A stretch of DNA of 64,000 nucleotides from contig NZ_JACVHF010000009.1 in NCBI RefSeq assembly GCF_014502795.1, positions 1 to 64,000 of the forward strand, given 5' to 3'. The notes below the pieces were generated by a model, which was given only the letters and a program-made list of their open reading frames with translations, searched no databases and had not been told where the DNA came from. This document shows positions 8,368 through 16,767 of the stretch, piece after piece. Every line of letters begins with the position of its first letter. Position 1 is the first letter of the stretch. Both the position numbers and the translations under genes were made by a program. The stretch comes from Heliobacterium chlorum. GTDB taxonomy: Bacteria; Bacillota; Desulfitobacteriia; Heliobacteriales; Heliobacteriaceae.

Positions 8368-9483
8368 CTATCTCAAGCGCAAGAAAACATCTCGGGTCGT
8401 GAGGGCCGCCCGACGCCAACTGAAGCATCTCGCGCGCTGCAATCCTTTCCGACCTAGTTCAGCGGCTAGTTCAGGGTCGGTTAAAACAGCATAGATCAGT
8501 TCGCTCAACTGCTCCGTCCGAATCGGCGAGAACAGTAGCGCCCCATCGCCGGCCACCTCAGGGAGAGAGGATACGTTAGATACCAGCGTCGGCGTGCCGC
8601 AGGCCATGGCCTCGATCGGCGGCAATCCAAATCCCTCATAGAGGGAGGGATACACAAAGACACTCGCCCCGTTATAGATCCATGGAAGTTCATCGACATT
8701 GACGAACCCCAGAAAGCGGATATGTTCTTGCAGTCGCAGTGCAGCCACCATAGACTCCAAATCGTTATACTCTTTGGACTGTTTGCCCGGTATGATCAGG
8801 CAGTACTCCTCCGGCAGATAGGGCCGGACTTGATGAAAAGCATGGATCAGCAAACGTATGTTCTTGCGTGGAGAGAAACCGCCCACATAGAGTATATAAG
8901 GTTTATCTACACTGAAACGCTCCTTCATAAACAGGCGCGCCTGCTCCCGATCCATCGGTTGATAGATCGGTTCGGCCGCCTCGTAAATGACGGTAATTTT
9001 GCTTCGAGGCACCCCGGCGATCTGCTCCAAGTCCCGTGCTGTGCAATGAGACGGAGCGATCACATGGTCTACCACCTCCAGGATCCGGGGCATCTCTTCT
9101 AAAAAAATCTTGAGATAGCCCTTTCCCACCGTTTCCGGGTAAATATAGGGAATCAAGTCGTGAATTGTTGCCACCAAGGGGCATTCTTTCGGGTAGGGCA
9201 AGCCGATGCCGTTTTGGGGAACGTGATAGAGATCGATGTTTTCTTTTTGAATCACCTGTGGGATGTGTATTTCCTCCCAGAAACGATCTTTGTTTTGTTC
9301 CACTTGGCGAAAGACATCATCTTGGGTGATATGGAGGTTTCGAAACTCATCACCCGGCCAGAAAAAACGTAATTCTTCCTGCTTACAGACATCGTACAGA
9401 TGCCTGCACAGTTGGTATGTGTACGTACCTATCCCTGTCCCCCGGTACCAAATCGCCGCACGGGCGTCGATTCCTATCTTCAC
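8368..9483 (-). CDS. Glycosyltransferase, GT4 family
   Basis: The protein has 371 residues with the GT-B fold signature. The N-terminal domain starts 'MKIGIDARAAIWYRGTGIGT', the nucleotide-binding half has 'YVGGFSPRKNIRLLI' near residue 198, and the E-x7-E motif is seen in 'YPSLYEGFGLPPIEAMACGT' near residue 279. It is predicted to transfer a sugar from an NDP-sugar to a glycan or lipid acceptor, in the cytoplasm or at the membrane face. The start is GTG, preceded by GGGGAGGTGGATT. It sits 49 bp upstream of the LysM gene, and CotS-type kinases lie on the other side. A role in spore-surface polysaccharide is therefore likely, but the sugar is unknown. Confidence 0.88.
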   Translation of the reverse strand: MKIGIDARAAIWYRGTGIGTYTYQLCRHLYDVCKQEELRFFWPGDEFRNLHITQDDVFRQVEQNKDRFWEEIHIPQVIQKENIDLYHVPQNGIGLPYPKECPLVATIHDLIPYIYPETVGKGYLKIFLEEMPRILEVVDHVIAPSHCTARDLEQIAGVPRSKITVIYEAAEPIYQPMDREQARLFMKERFSVDKPYILYVGGFSPRKNIRLLIHAFHQVRPYLPEEYCLIIPGKQSKEYNDLESMVAALRLQEHIRFLGFVNVDELPWIYNGASVFVYPSLYEGFGLPPIEAMACGTPTLVSNVSSLPEVAGDGALLFSPIRTEQLSELIYAVLTDPELAAELGRKGLQRARCFSWRRAALTTRDVFLRLR

Positions 9484-9531
9484 AATCCACCTCCCCGACT
9501 GCCCGCCGGCTTTTTGCCATTAGGGACTTGA

Positions 9532-9559
9532 TATATTACGCACTGCCTGATGAAAGTGT
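9532..9559 (-). promoter_or_regulatory. Possible sigma-K-type promoter before the glycosyltransferase/LysM genes
   Basis: The minus strand has AC, 17 bp, CGTAATATA, compared with the late mother-cell consensus AC-N16/17-CATAnnnTA. One mismatch occurs in the -10. Its place before coat-type genes makes it plausible. Confidence 0.35.
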
Positions 9560-9621
9560 TCCTGCGATAACCCTTTTTTCGTATCGCTAAGAAGATACGC
9601 GACAAAACTTGTACCTATGCC

Positions 9622-10632
9622 CTAGAGCGAACCGCCAAACTCTCGCAAAAAACGGCGGCGGTATTTTTGCTGGCTGCAAAAACGCTTCAATCGCTTCGAG
9701 TGGTACTCGGCAGGCTGTCGCAAATTCTCAAAGTAGTAGGAAAAAGCATACTGCCAGAAGTCGTTCGGGAAGGCCAACAGGCAGTACATCACCTTTACGT
9801 GATCGTCTGACAAAGGGTAAACGATACTGTAAGCCTCCAAGATCTTATAGGCTCTGTCGATGGACCAGCGATCTCGTTTTAAAGCCCGGATGATCAAACT
9901 GGCTAGATCATGCAAGCGGGTGTCCTGTATGGAATGATCAAAATCAATAAAGCAGGGATCTCCCATTTCGTTGATGATCACATTGTGGTGAGCCAGGTCA
10001 TGATGGCAAAAACCGCCTACAAGAGCTTCCCGTTCCATCAACTTATGGTAAGGGGAAAATTCAAGAATTCGGTTAGCCTCCTTGGCTTCTTCTAAGACCC
10101 CATCCAGATGGTCGAGAAAGAGCCGGTCAAACTCCCCCTGTTCCGCTTTTCTTCGGGAGGCCAACCGGCATTCTTCCAACTGCTTGATTTTGATATCGAA
10201 GATATCCGGCCACCGGCCCCATAAACTCCGGTTCCCATATTCCGGTGCGAAAAAGCCGCGACTCATCCGGTGCAGTTCAGCAACAGCACCAGCTGTTGCT
10301 CCGAGATCCTTCCAGCGGTCATAGTCACATTCTCGTCCTTCCATCCAAGCGGTCAGTATCCACTGGTATTGTTCAAACTCCAAACTTAAGGCGCCCTGTG
10401 GTGTCAAGCAGATTGGAGAAAATCGGCGATATCCCGACGCCACCAGATGTTGCTGCACCTTATAAATGAATTGGAGATCTTCGGCACAATGGGGAAACCG
10501 TTTTAACACCCAGATGCCCCTACTGTCTTCCACCCGAAATGCACCACGCATCGGTTCAATGCGGCGAGGTCTCAGATCGAAGGCCAGCAAAATACGAGGA
10601 TCCAGTTCGCCGACTGCTTCAGCGGCGCTCAC
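9622..10632 (-). CDS. CotS-family spore coat kinase-like protein, catalytic residues intact
   Basis: The protein has 336 residues of the CotS/YutH/YsxE family, which share the choline-kinase/aminoglycoside-phosphotransferase fold and sit in spore coats. The Brenner-type catalytic loop 'HHDLAHHNVI' near residue 209 (Asp and Asn present) and the metal-binding 'FIDFDHS' near 227 are both intact, unlike in the two paralogues at 14.0-16.7 kb. 'HDLASLI' follows. The GTG start at 10632 overlaps the stop of an 18-codon leader frame (GTGA), so translation is probably coupled. The substrate is unknown; a polysaccharide or small alcohol phosphoryl acceptor is plausible for the family. Confidence 0.85.
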   Translation of the reverse strand: MSAAEAVGELDPRILLAFDLRPRRIEPMRGAFRVEDSRGIWVLKRFPHCAEDLQFIYKVQQHLVASGYRRFSPICLTPQGALSLEFEQYQWILTAWMEGRECDYDRWKDLGATAGAVAELHRMSRGFFAPEYGNRSLWGRWPDIFDIKIKQLEECRLASRRKAEQGEFDRLFLDHLDGVLEEAKEANRILEFSPYHKLMEREALVGGFCHHDLAHHNVIINEMGDPCFIDFDHSIQDTRLHDLASLIIRALKRDRWSIDRAYKILEAYSIVYPLSDDHVKVMYCLLAFPNDFWQYAFSYYFENLRQPAEYHSKRLKRFCSQQKYRRRFLREFGGSL

Positions 10633-10685
10633 CGGGACCACCTCAAGCCTGACTTCAATACAATACGTTGAGTTACTTTTCCCAT
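10629..10685 (-). CDS. 18-codon leader ORF coupled to the CotS-like kinase gene
   Basis: This tiny frame encodes MGKVTQRIVLKSGLRWSR. It has a strong ribosome binding site (AGAGGAG, eight bases before ATG at 10685) and stops at a TGA that overlaps the GTG start of the kinase (GTGA). The kinase GTG itself has only GAGGTGG, inside this frame, upstream. The peptide is basic and has no recognisable domain. Translational coupling is the likeliest role; chance cannot be excluded. Confidence 0.45.
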   Translation of the reverse strand: MGKVTQRIVLKSGLRWSR

Positions 10686-10772
10686 GGATTCTTCTCCTCT
10701 ACGGTTAAAGGCACAATGATGTCATGCTTACCTTGCTGAGATACTACGCCGTAAGAACAATCTCTATGACAA

Positions 10773-10812
10773 AAGGAAAAACCCCTCACTCGTCCATAAG
10801 GAGTGCGAGGGG
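10773..10812 (-). terminator. Intrinsic terminator after tupA
   Basis: The minus strand has GCCCCTCGCACTC, a loop, GAGTGAGGGG and then TTTTTCCTTTT, just past the tupA stop. Confidence 0.85.
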
Positions 10813-10845
10813 CTTTTGTTCCTCAGAGTCTACTATTTAATCGTA

Positions 10846-11742
10846 CTACTTTCCGAGATCATTTTCGTTTTTGTCGGCATCCGGTACGAAGAGGGGTTGC
10901 CCGTATTTGCTGACACCAAAGTCTTTGATGATCGCCTGTCCTTCCGGAGAGACGATGAAGTCAGCAAAAGCTTTTGCGCCGTCTTTGTTTACTTTGGGGA
11001 ACTTCTCCGGATTCACTTCCATTACGTGGTAGATGTTCAATAAAGCTGGCTCTTTCTCTAAAACGATATCTAAGTTGATGTTTTTCTTTTGGGCTAAGAA
11101 GGTGGCCCGGTCAGTTAAGGTGTAACCCTTTTTCTCGGAAGCTACGTTTAAGGTTTGGCCCATGCCGGCACCAGTTTCTTGGTACCAACTGCCAGTTGGT
11201 TGGATATTCGCTTTTTTCCAAAAGCTTTTCTCCATCTTGTCGGTACCGGAATCGTCGCCACGGGATACGAAGACTTGCTTCAACTCGGCAATCTTTTTCA
11301 TAGCGTCGACACTGGTCTTGACCGTTTTAATCCCGGCGGGGTCTTTGGGGGGACCGACGACGATGAAATCGTTGTGCATGACCAGACGGCGATTGATGGC
11401 GGCTCCCTTCTCGACGACTTTCAGTTCCGCATCAGGTGCATGGACAAGCAGGACATCGGCTTCTCCCTTTTCCCCCATGGCAAGAGCTTGTCCGGTTCCG
11501 ACGGAGACGGGCTTTACCTTATAGCCGCTCTTCTTTTCGAAGGCAGGGATGAGCACATCCAACAATCCGCTGTCCATTGTACTGGTGGTGGTCGCCAAGA
11601 TGATATCGGGATGAGCAGGCACAGCAGCAGTTGTCTGGGCGCTAGTTTGAGCTGTTGGGGCGGAATCACAGGCCGCCAGCAAGAGCGATAGGGCAACTAG
11701 CATCGCAGCAAAAACTTTGAGTCGCGATATTTTTCGATACAA
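10846..11742 (-). CDS. tupA: Tungstate/molybdate ABC transporter, substrate-binding lipoprotein
   Basis: The protein has 298 residues. It starts with a lipoprotein signal peptide ending in the lipobox 'LLLAAC'. The mature part has the TupA hallmark 'ILATTTSTMDSGLLD' and 'GTGQALAMGEKGEADVLL', followed by 'VSRGDDSGT' and 'WYQETGAGM', which bind the oxyanion in TupA-type proteins. TupA captures tungstate at the outer face of the membrane. The start is a TTG at 11742 with GGGAGG eight bases upstream; a longer frame to 11796 has no ribosome binding site. It is the last gene of modE-like, tupB, tupC, tupA; a gap of 110 bp separates it from tupC. Tungstate rather than molybdate is inferred from the TTTS motif. 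Confidence 0.88.
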   Translation of the reverse strand: MYRKISRLKVFAAMLVALSLLLAACDSAPTAQTSAQTTAAVPAHPDIILATTTSTMDSGLLDVLIPAFEKKSGYKVKPVSVGTGQALAMGEKGEADVLLVHAPDAELKVVEKGAAINRRLVMHNDFIVVGPPKDPAGIKTVKTSVDAMKKIAELKQVFVSRGDDSGTDKMEKSFWKKANIQPTGSWYQETGAGMGQTLNVASEKKGYTLTDRATFLAQKKNINLDIVLEKEPALLNIYHVMEVNPEKFPKVNKDGAKAFADFIVSPEGQAIIKDFGVSKYGQPLFVPDADKNENDLGK

Positions 11743-11852
11743 GACGATTACCTCCCTAATAATAACTTTTGTTTCATCATCGAGAATCAGATTCAAGGTT
11801 CAGCCTATATCTAGCTCCCTCCTCCCTTACCGTATACGTAAACGAAAGCCCT

Positions 11853-12707
11853 TTATTCTTCGCCTCGCAAGCAAAGGATATAGGTTCCCTCACCGCTGTC
11901 TGGGGCAGGCAGTTGATACCGCCCGTTCGAGGTCATCACTTCTACTTTCCCGTCACCTCGCGACAGGACGCGGCCGACGATGACCGGCCTTCCTCCGAAA
12001 AACTGGGCTACCTCATCGTTGGCGGGGTTGTCCAAGAGTTCCTCCGGCGCTCCCGCTTGCAGAACTCGACCTTGCGAAAGCATCACTGCTCGGTCGGCTA
12101 GTAAAAAAACTTCTTCCATCATGTGCGTAACGATCACCGCTGTGATCCCTTCCGCTTTGATGACTTTTCGCAAGTCTCGGCATAAGGCGTCCCGTGTAGG
12201 GGGATCGAGGGAGGCGAACGGTTCGTCCAGCATTAAAAGTTCCGGCTTACAGGCCAATGCCCGGGCTAAAGCGACCCGCTGTCCCTCGCCGCCGGAGAGT
12301 TGGCGGGCTTGTCGTTCAAGCAGGTGATCTACACCAAAGCGCTGAGCCCAGTGGCGGACGATAGGATCCATCTCTCTCTTCGGGAACTTGCGAAACCGCA
12401 AGCCGGCAGCAATATTCTCATAGACGGTCGTTTGAAAGAGGCAGGGGCTCTGAAAGACCATCGCCATTCGCCGGCGGATGGCCATTAGGTCCCTTCCGCT
12501 CACAGCTTGTCCACGAAAGAAAACGGTCCCGCCGTCCGGCTGTTCGAGTCCATGGAGAACCCTCAGAAGGGTACTCTTGCCGGCCCCGTTGGGACCGACT
12601 AGGGCAGTGATTTTTCCACTGGGAAACTCTAGTGTATCGATCTGGAGAATCTGACGGCGGTTTTTGATCAATTCGACGTTTTCCAAGGAAGCGCAGATCG
12701 AATCCAT
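11853..12707 (-). CDS. tupC: Tungstate ABC transporter, ATP-binding protein
   Basis: The protein has 284 residues. Walker A is 'GPNGAGKSTLL' near residue 38, the Q-loop 'MVFQSPCLFQ' near 83, the ABC signature 'LSGGEGQRVALAR' near 137, and Walker B 'LLMLDEPFASLD' near 157 with the H-loop 'VIVTHMMEE'. It powers import by the membrane protein TupB, whose stop codon overlaps its ATG (TAATG). The C-terminal 60 residues ('EVAQFFGGRPVIVGRVL' onward) form a small regulatory-type extension. Oxyanion specificity comes from its neighbours. Confidence 0.9.
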   Translation of the reverse strand: MDSICASLENVELIKNRRQILQIDTLEFPSGKITALVGPNGAGKSTLLRVLHGLEQPDGGTVFFRGQAVSGRDLMAIRRRMAMVFQSPCLFQTTVYENIAAGLRFRKFPKREMDPIVRHWAQRFGVDHLLERQARQLSGGEGQRVALARALACKPELLMLDEPFASLDPPTRDALCRDLRKVIKAEGITAVIVTHMMEEVFLLADRAVMLSQGRVLQAGAPEELLDNPANDEVAQFFGGRPVIVGRVLSRGDGKVEVMTSNGRYQLPAPDSGEGTYILCLRGEE

Positions 12708-13441
12708 TATCCCGTTCGTCTCCCTTGCTGGATCAATGTAAGGATCAAGGTCACCCCATAGGCGAGGGTCAGCAAAATGATGCTTAAAGCGATGGCCACA
12801 TCAAGGTTTCCCTTGGACACTTCCATCACCGTCGCCGTTGTTAACACCCGGGTCTGCCCTTTTACGTTTCCGCCAACCATCATCGAGGCTCCGACTTCGG
12901 AGATGACACCGCCGAATCCAGCGATTACCGCTGCCAAGATAGACAGACGTGCTTCTAAGACGAGCCGCCAGACAACTTGGAGTCGAGTGGCTCCCAGGGA
13001 TAATAGTTGGTAGCGCAAGTTGGGATCCAATTGCTCGACGGCCGCAAAAGTCAAAGCAGTGATGATCGGCGATGCGATGACGGCTTGGGCCAAGATCATC
13101 GCCGCTGGTGTGTATAGAAGGCCGAAGATCCCCAATGGACCGCTTCGCCAAAGAAGGATCGTTACGAAAAGCCCTACGACCACCGGCGGCAGACCCATAC
13201 CGGTGTTGACTAGGCTGACTAAGAGGGATTTTCCGGGGAACCGGGACAGAGCCAAAAAGATTCCAAGAGGAACTCCCATAAGGACACTGATCAGTGTGGC
13301 GATCCCCGATACTTTTAAGGTGAGCCAAGTGACAGCCCAGACTTCTGGATCCCCCTGTAATAATAAATGAAGCGCTTGCCAGATGCCGGAGAGAATTAAC
13401 TCCACAAACTCACTGCCTTCCACCTCTGCTTGTCGGAGCAT
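12707..13441 (-). CDS. tupB: Tungstate ABC transporter, permease
   Basis: The protein has up to 244 residues and about five membrane spans. It carries the TupB-type sequence 'MGLPPVVVGLFVTILLW' and the cytoplasmic coupling-loop pattern 'LSLGATRLQVVWRLVLEARL' near residue 160. 'GGVISEVGASMMVGGN' is typical of tungstate/sulfate-type permeases. The ATG at 13441 has no ribosome binding site; a GTG at 13405 has a weak GGAAGG upstream and gives 232 residues, so the true start is unsettled. It lies between the ModE-like regulator and tupC. Confidence 0.88.
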   Translation of the reverse strand: MLRQAEVEGSEFVELILSGIWQALHLLLQGDPEVWAVTWLTLKVSGIATLISVLMGVPLGIFLALSRFPGKSLLVSLVNTGMGLPPVVVGLFVTILLWRSGPLGIFGLLYTPAAMILAQAVIASPIITALTFAAVEQLDPNLRYQLLSLGATRLQVVWRLVLEARLSILAAVIAGFGGVISEVGASMMVGGNVKGQTRVLTTATVMEVSKGNLDVAIALSIILLTLAYGVTLILTLIQQGRRTG

Positions 13442-13490
13442 ATCTGAATATTCGTCGAGCTCTGAAAAAAATCCTCTCTCAACATGTGAA

Positions 13491-13520
13491 ATGGAGGACG
13501 ATTTAATCTTCGTCCTCCAT
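13491..13520 (-). terminator. Hairpin at the end of the ModE-like gene
   Basis: Two perfect 11-bp arms (ATGGAGGACGA / TCGTCCTCCAT) enclose an 8-nt loop that contains the stop codon of the regulator. Only TTT follows directly, and a TTTTTTT run comes about 20 nt later. It may act as a partial terminator that sets the ratio of regulator to transporter mRNA. Confidence 0.5.
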
Positions 13521-13907
13521 CGTTATCAAGGGAATCTCCCCGACCAGTCCCTGCACATGCTTTGCAAACAATTCGTCGATGGACTGCAATACTTCGTCGT
13601 TAAAGGCCTGGAAGCGCTGTAGAAGTTGGCGTCCTTTTTCGGTCAACGCCGCTCCCTGTTCTTTATGACCTGGGAAACGTTCCACCAAGTTCAGGCCCAG
13701 CCGTTGCTCAGTAGTCGTCACTTTTCCCCAGGCAGCCCGGTAGGACATACCCATCTTGGTCGCCGCCTGACTGATGGAACCGGTTTCATCAATCGCTTCC
13801 AAAAGACGCATCCGCCCTTGACTGAACAGAACATTGCCGTCGACTTCAATCCACAGTTTCGCCTTTACCTGAACTGGCGCTGTTGTCTTCAGGTCCCTTT
13901 CGTCCAT
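13503..13907 (-). CDS. ModE-like winged-helix regulator (DNA-binding domain only)
   Basis: The protein has 134 residues. 'ALWIEVDGNVLFSQGRMRLL'-like text (actual 'KLWIEVDGNVLFSQGRMRLL') is followed by the LysR-type helix-turn-helix 'TGSISQAATKMGMSYRAAW' near residue 49 and the wing 'ALTEKGRQLLQRF'. This is the N-terminal DNA-binding domain of ModE, without the two molbindin domains that sense molybdate in E. coli ModE. It therefore cannot bind the oxyanion in the classical way. The start ATG follows GGGAGTCGACGGTC. It is the first gene of the tup operon, so it probably controls tungstate uptake or cofactor genes. Confidence 0.85.
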   Translation of the reverse strand: MDERDLKTTAPVQVKAKLWIEVDGNVLFSQGRMRLLEAIDETGSISQAATKMGMSYRAAWGKVTTTEQRLGLNLVERFPGHKEQGAALTEKGRQLLQRFQAFNDEVLQSIDELFAKHVQGLVGEIPLITMEDED

Positions 13908-13951
13908 GACCGTCGACTCCCATCGTTCGGGAAATTTCGTACCTCTTTATT

Positions 13952-13986
13952 CTGTCTCGGTAAAGAAATTTCCTGCCCAGAGACAG
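13952..13986. repeat. Inverted repeat in the leader of the modE-like/tup operon
   Basis: A perfect CTGTCTC / GAGACAG pair separated by 21 bp lies between the predicted promoter and the regulator gene. The enclosed stretch contains GAAATTTC, which occurs again at about 13930. It may be an operator or a leader RNA hairpin. Function unknown. Confidence 0.45.
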
Positions 13987-14005
13987 CCCAGCTAAGGCGG
14001 CGTTT

Positions 14006-14033
14006 TCTATAAATCGCACTCGGTCTTTATCAA
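14006..14033 (-). promoter_or_regulatory. Promoter of the modE-like/tupBCA operon
   Basis: The minus strand reads TTGATA, 16 bp, TATAGA, about 100 bp upstream of the regulator ATG and just past the stop of the CotS-like gene. Confidence 0.55.
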
Positions 14034-14043
14034 ATAAGTCTTC

Positions 14044-15669
14044 TCATCCTCTGCACGGAAGTTCGATTTCGCTTTGTGCCGCCAGGCGATAGGCGGCAAC
14101 ATAGGTCCGGTTGCACATCTCCAGGGCTCGGCGAGCCCGGCGATACCCCTGATCCTGTAGTTTGCGATCGGGGATGATCTCGATCGTCTTCGATGGTGCC
14201 TGTTGTCTCTGCTCCATGTATTCCCATAGGCCAACGGGGAACAGCAAATGGCCTAGAAGAATCATCCAATCGGACTGTCTCAACTTCTCGACCCATTCAT
14301 AGCCTTCGATGATATTCACGGCGTCTTTCCAACCATCGCGAGACCTGCGGGACACTGAAGCGACCAATTCCGCTAAATCCAGTACGGGGACATCACTGCG
14401 ACAATCGTTGAATTGTTCGACCCAGTAGCCCTGATGGTTTTTAAGGAGTGCCTCCGTCCCGTACCGACCATGACAAAAAGCACCCTCCTCATCAACCTGC
14501 TTACGTCTTGCCTGATAGGCCTCTTCCATCCAGGCAAAGGCTTTTTCTGCCCGCTCGGTTAGTTTAGGCGTATCATCCATAAGCAGACGATCGGCATCAG
14601 AGAAGAAACGCTGACTTCGAACTTTTTCTAGCCATTTTTCCGCTGCTTCTTTTCCCTGCCGATACCGCAGTAAGATGGACTCTTCTTCTCTTAAGCTGGG
14701 GTAAAGGCATTGAAATCCCCGTCCACTGCGATGAAGCAAGCCTAATGTACGTCCAGCTTCCCGGAAATCACGGGTACTTTCCAACTTCACCGCACGGCCG
14801 AGAATCTTGGGGTAGATGTAATACGCTTGATCCCCCCAGGGAATGACCGTTTCACCGTACTTGGAAAAGAGCGGATTTGGGCAATGGGAAAAACCGTTTT
14901 CCTGAAGATGCCGCAACGCGTGGATGACATTTTGGACCTGGCGAAAAGCATGAGGACCGTGGACCGTTTCCACAACAAAGGATCCTAGATCGGTCTCGAT
15001 GAGCCGTCGTTCCCCTTGGCGCAGGACGTTCTGCATCTTCATATCATGTTCCAGAAGCACCTGCTCGATCGCTTCTCGATCGGAAAGCCGTTCCAGATCT
15101 TCCATCACCGTCACCGGCGCCTTAAAGTTAGCTACGCGTTGGTTCGCCGAACGATCTGTCTCTACATCTTCAAGCGGCTCCGGAAATAAGGGGATGACCA
15201 AATCTTCTAATGGTGGTGTTTCTGGTAAAGGCGAGGAAACTAGCGGTATTTCTTCAGCCATCAGGGGATTCTCGACCTCTATCGTTTCCGTTAGGGGCGA
15301 GCATCCCTCAATGTGATCGGTTTCAGCGCCTTTGAACCCTTCCGTTTCATCCTGTTGGTTTATCTCGTATTGGTTTTCATGGTTTGCTTCCGCCAAAGTT
15401 CCCTCTGCGTTGGCCGTGGTTTCAAGTTCAAGTGATAAGGGTTCACAGCCCGGGATGGTTCGATCGAGAACCGGTTCTTTTAGCAATCGTTCAAAAGCCG
15501 CCTCATCGACATTGGGAATGCCCGGTTCTACCTGACGGGACCGCTCGATTATATCACGCCGTTCCGGGCGCTTTCTTCGCTCCTGTCTCTCTATTGGTCG
15601 TGAGCGGTTTTTTTTCCGGGGCTGCCGGAATCGTGGATCGACGCCGACATAACGGCTTTGCATCAACAC
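14044..15669 (-). CDS. CotS-like pseudokinase with long disordered N-terminus
   Basis: The protein has 541 residues. Residues 1-180 are charged and disordered: first very basic ('RKKNRSRPIERQERRKRP'), then acidic. Residues about 190-535 match the CotS-family kinase fold ('YYIYPKILGRAVKLESTRDF', 'LGLLHRSGRGFQC', 'EYMEQRQQ'). At the catalytic loop, where active members have HxD...N, it reads 'CHGRYGTEALL', and the metal-binding DFD is replaced by 'EQFND', so key Asp residues are missing. It is probably non-enzymatic, perhaps a coat scaffold. The start is GTG with GGAGGTGATAGACT upstream. It follows the next kinase-like gene after 37 bp and is presumably cotranscribed with it. Confidence 0.8.
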   Translation of the reverse strand: MLMQSRYVGVDPRFRQPRKKNRSRPIERQERRKRPERRDIIERSRQVEPGIPNVDEAAFERLLKEPVLDRTIPGCEPLSLELETTANAEGTLAEANHENQYEINQQDETEGFKGAETDHIEGCSPLTETIEVENPLMAEEIPLVSSPLPETPPLEDLVIPLFPEPLEDVETDRSANQRVANFKAPVTVMEDLERLSDREAIEQVLLEHDMKMQNVLRQGERRLIETDLGSFVVETVHGPHAFRQVQNVIHALRHLQENGFSHCPNPLFSKYGETVIPWGDQAYYIYPKILGRAVKLESTRDFREAGRTLGLLHRSGRGFQCLYPSLREEESILLRYRQGKEAAEKWLEKVRSQRFFSDADRLLMDDTPKLTERAEKAFAWMEEAYQARRKQVDEEGAFCHGRYGTEALLKNHQGYWVEQFNDCRSDVPVLDLAELVASVSRRSRDGWKDAVNIIEGYEWVEKLRQSDWMILLGHLLFPVGLWEYMEQRQQAPSKTIEIIPDRKLQDQGYRRARRALEMCNRTYVAAYRLAAQSEIELPCRG

Positions 15670-15706
15670 AGTCTATCACCTCCACTCCTATTTACTTCGT
15701 TGATCC

Positions 15707-16726
15707 TTACGGTACGAATCGTCGAAATTCTTCTAGGAAGGTCTCCCGTTGCTCTTCTTCACTGATGCCTTCGCGGAGCCGGACCGTCATCTCCTCTACG
15801 TCTCGACGGCCACGAAAATAGTCGGCGACAGTACCCCAAAAATGCTGGGGAAAGGCGAGCAGTCCGAGGAGAATCTTTTTCTCTTTTCCACCGAGAGGAG
15901 AAATCTCTTCATATCCGTTCAGTATTTCCCGACCTAGATCGACCTCCCAGGATTTCCGGGTTGCCATCGCTCGTCGGATAAGTTGACTTAACTCCACTAC
16001 AGGTAGATCGGACCCACAAGCGTCCCAACCGATAACGTCCAACCGGTGTTCACCGTTAAAACGCAAGTTTTCTTCCCGCCAGTTCCGGTGGCAGACAATG
16101 CCCGTTGATCGCACCTCACCGGCGATTCGTTCAATACCTCCATCGGACAATTGCTGGAGCGCCTGAGCAGCTTTCCTCTCGTATTCGTCGGCCCGTTCTA
16201 AAAAGAGTGCCTCAAATTCGTTGGAGTGCTTTTTGGCTTTAGCTAAACGGCGATACCACTGTAACGATTCTTTGCGCTCGGCCAGCTTCCGATTCCACTC
16301 GTTTTCTTGGGAAGACGATGGACCGCTGTTGATTGGGCTTCCCGCCCCTAAACGGTGAACTTCCGCTAAACTCTGAGTCGCCCGTTGTAAATCCGATTCT
16401 TGGCGGAAGTCAGCGGGCCTGCCTGTTACCCAATCGGTTAGGACGTACGTGTATGTCCCTCGATACACATAGGGCCAGCCATCACGGGTACGGATGAACC
16501 TGTTGGTACGCCGAAATCCCCGGGCTGCCAGGTGCTCTAACAGGGCATGCGTCTGTGACACCTGTCCTGCTTTTGCCTCATACCGGTACAACGCCTTGAC
16601 ACCGCGATCTGTGTCCAATCGCCACGTGTTTCCCCGCTGCTCCGCCCCTACGATTTGGTAGGGGTATTCCTGGAGCACATCTAGCTCCCATTGGGAAAGT
16701 GTACGGCTTTCCTGTTCCTTTTCCAT
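15707..16726 (-). CDS. CotS-like kinase-fold protein, catalytic Asp replaced
   Basis: The protein has 339 residues of the CotS family: 'YRGTYTYVLTDWVTGRPAD' near residue 95, 'LAEVHRLGAG' near 125 and the C-terminal 'LLGLLAFPQHFWGTVADYF', which parallels the end of the 9.6-kb paralogue. The catalytic loop reads 'CHRNWREENL': the final Asn is kept but the Asp is now Asn. The DFD motif reads 'IGWDAC', so the metal-binding Asp is Gly. Activity is doubtful. The ATG has GGAGAG upstream, and the gene is preceded by a strong sigma-K-like promoter. It is first in an operon with the 541-residue pseudokinase. Confidence 0.83.
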   Translation of the reverse strand: MEKEQESRTLSQWELDVLQEYPYQIVGAEQRGNTWRLDTDRGVKALYRYEAKAGQVSQTHALLEHLAARGFRRTNRFIRTRDGWPYVYRGTYTYVLTDWVTGRPADFRQESDLQRATQSLAEVHRLGAGSPINSGPSSSQENEWNRKLAERKESLQWYRRLAKAKKHSNEFEALFLERADEYERKAAQALQQLSDGGIERIAGEVRSTGIVCHRNWREENLRFNGEHRLDVIGWDACGSDLPVVELSQLIRRAMATRKSWEVDLGREILNGYEEISPLGGKEKKILLGLLAFPQHFWGTVADYFRGRRDVEEMTVRLREGISEEEQRETFLEEFRRFVP

Positions 16727-16767
16727 CGCATCTCTCTCCTTTCCGGACTGCCGGAGCAGGGATGCTG

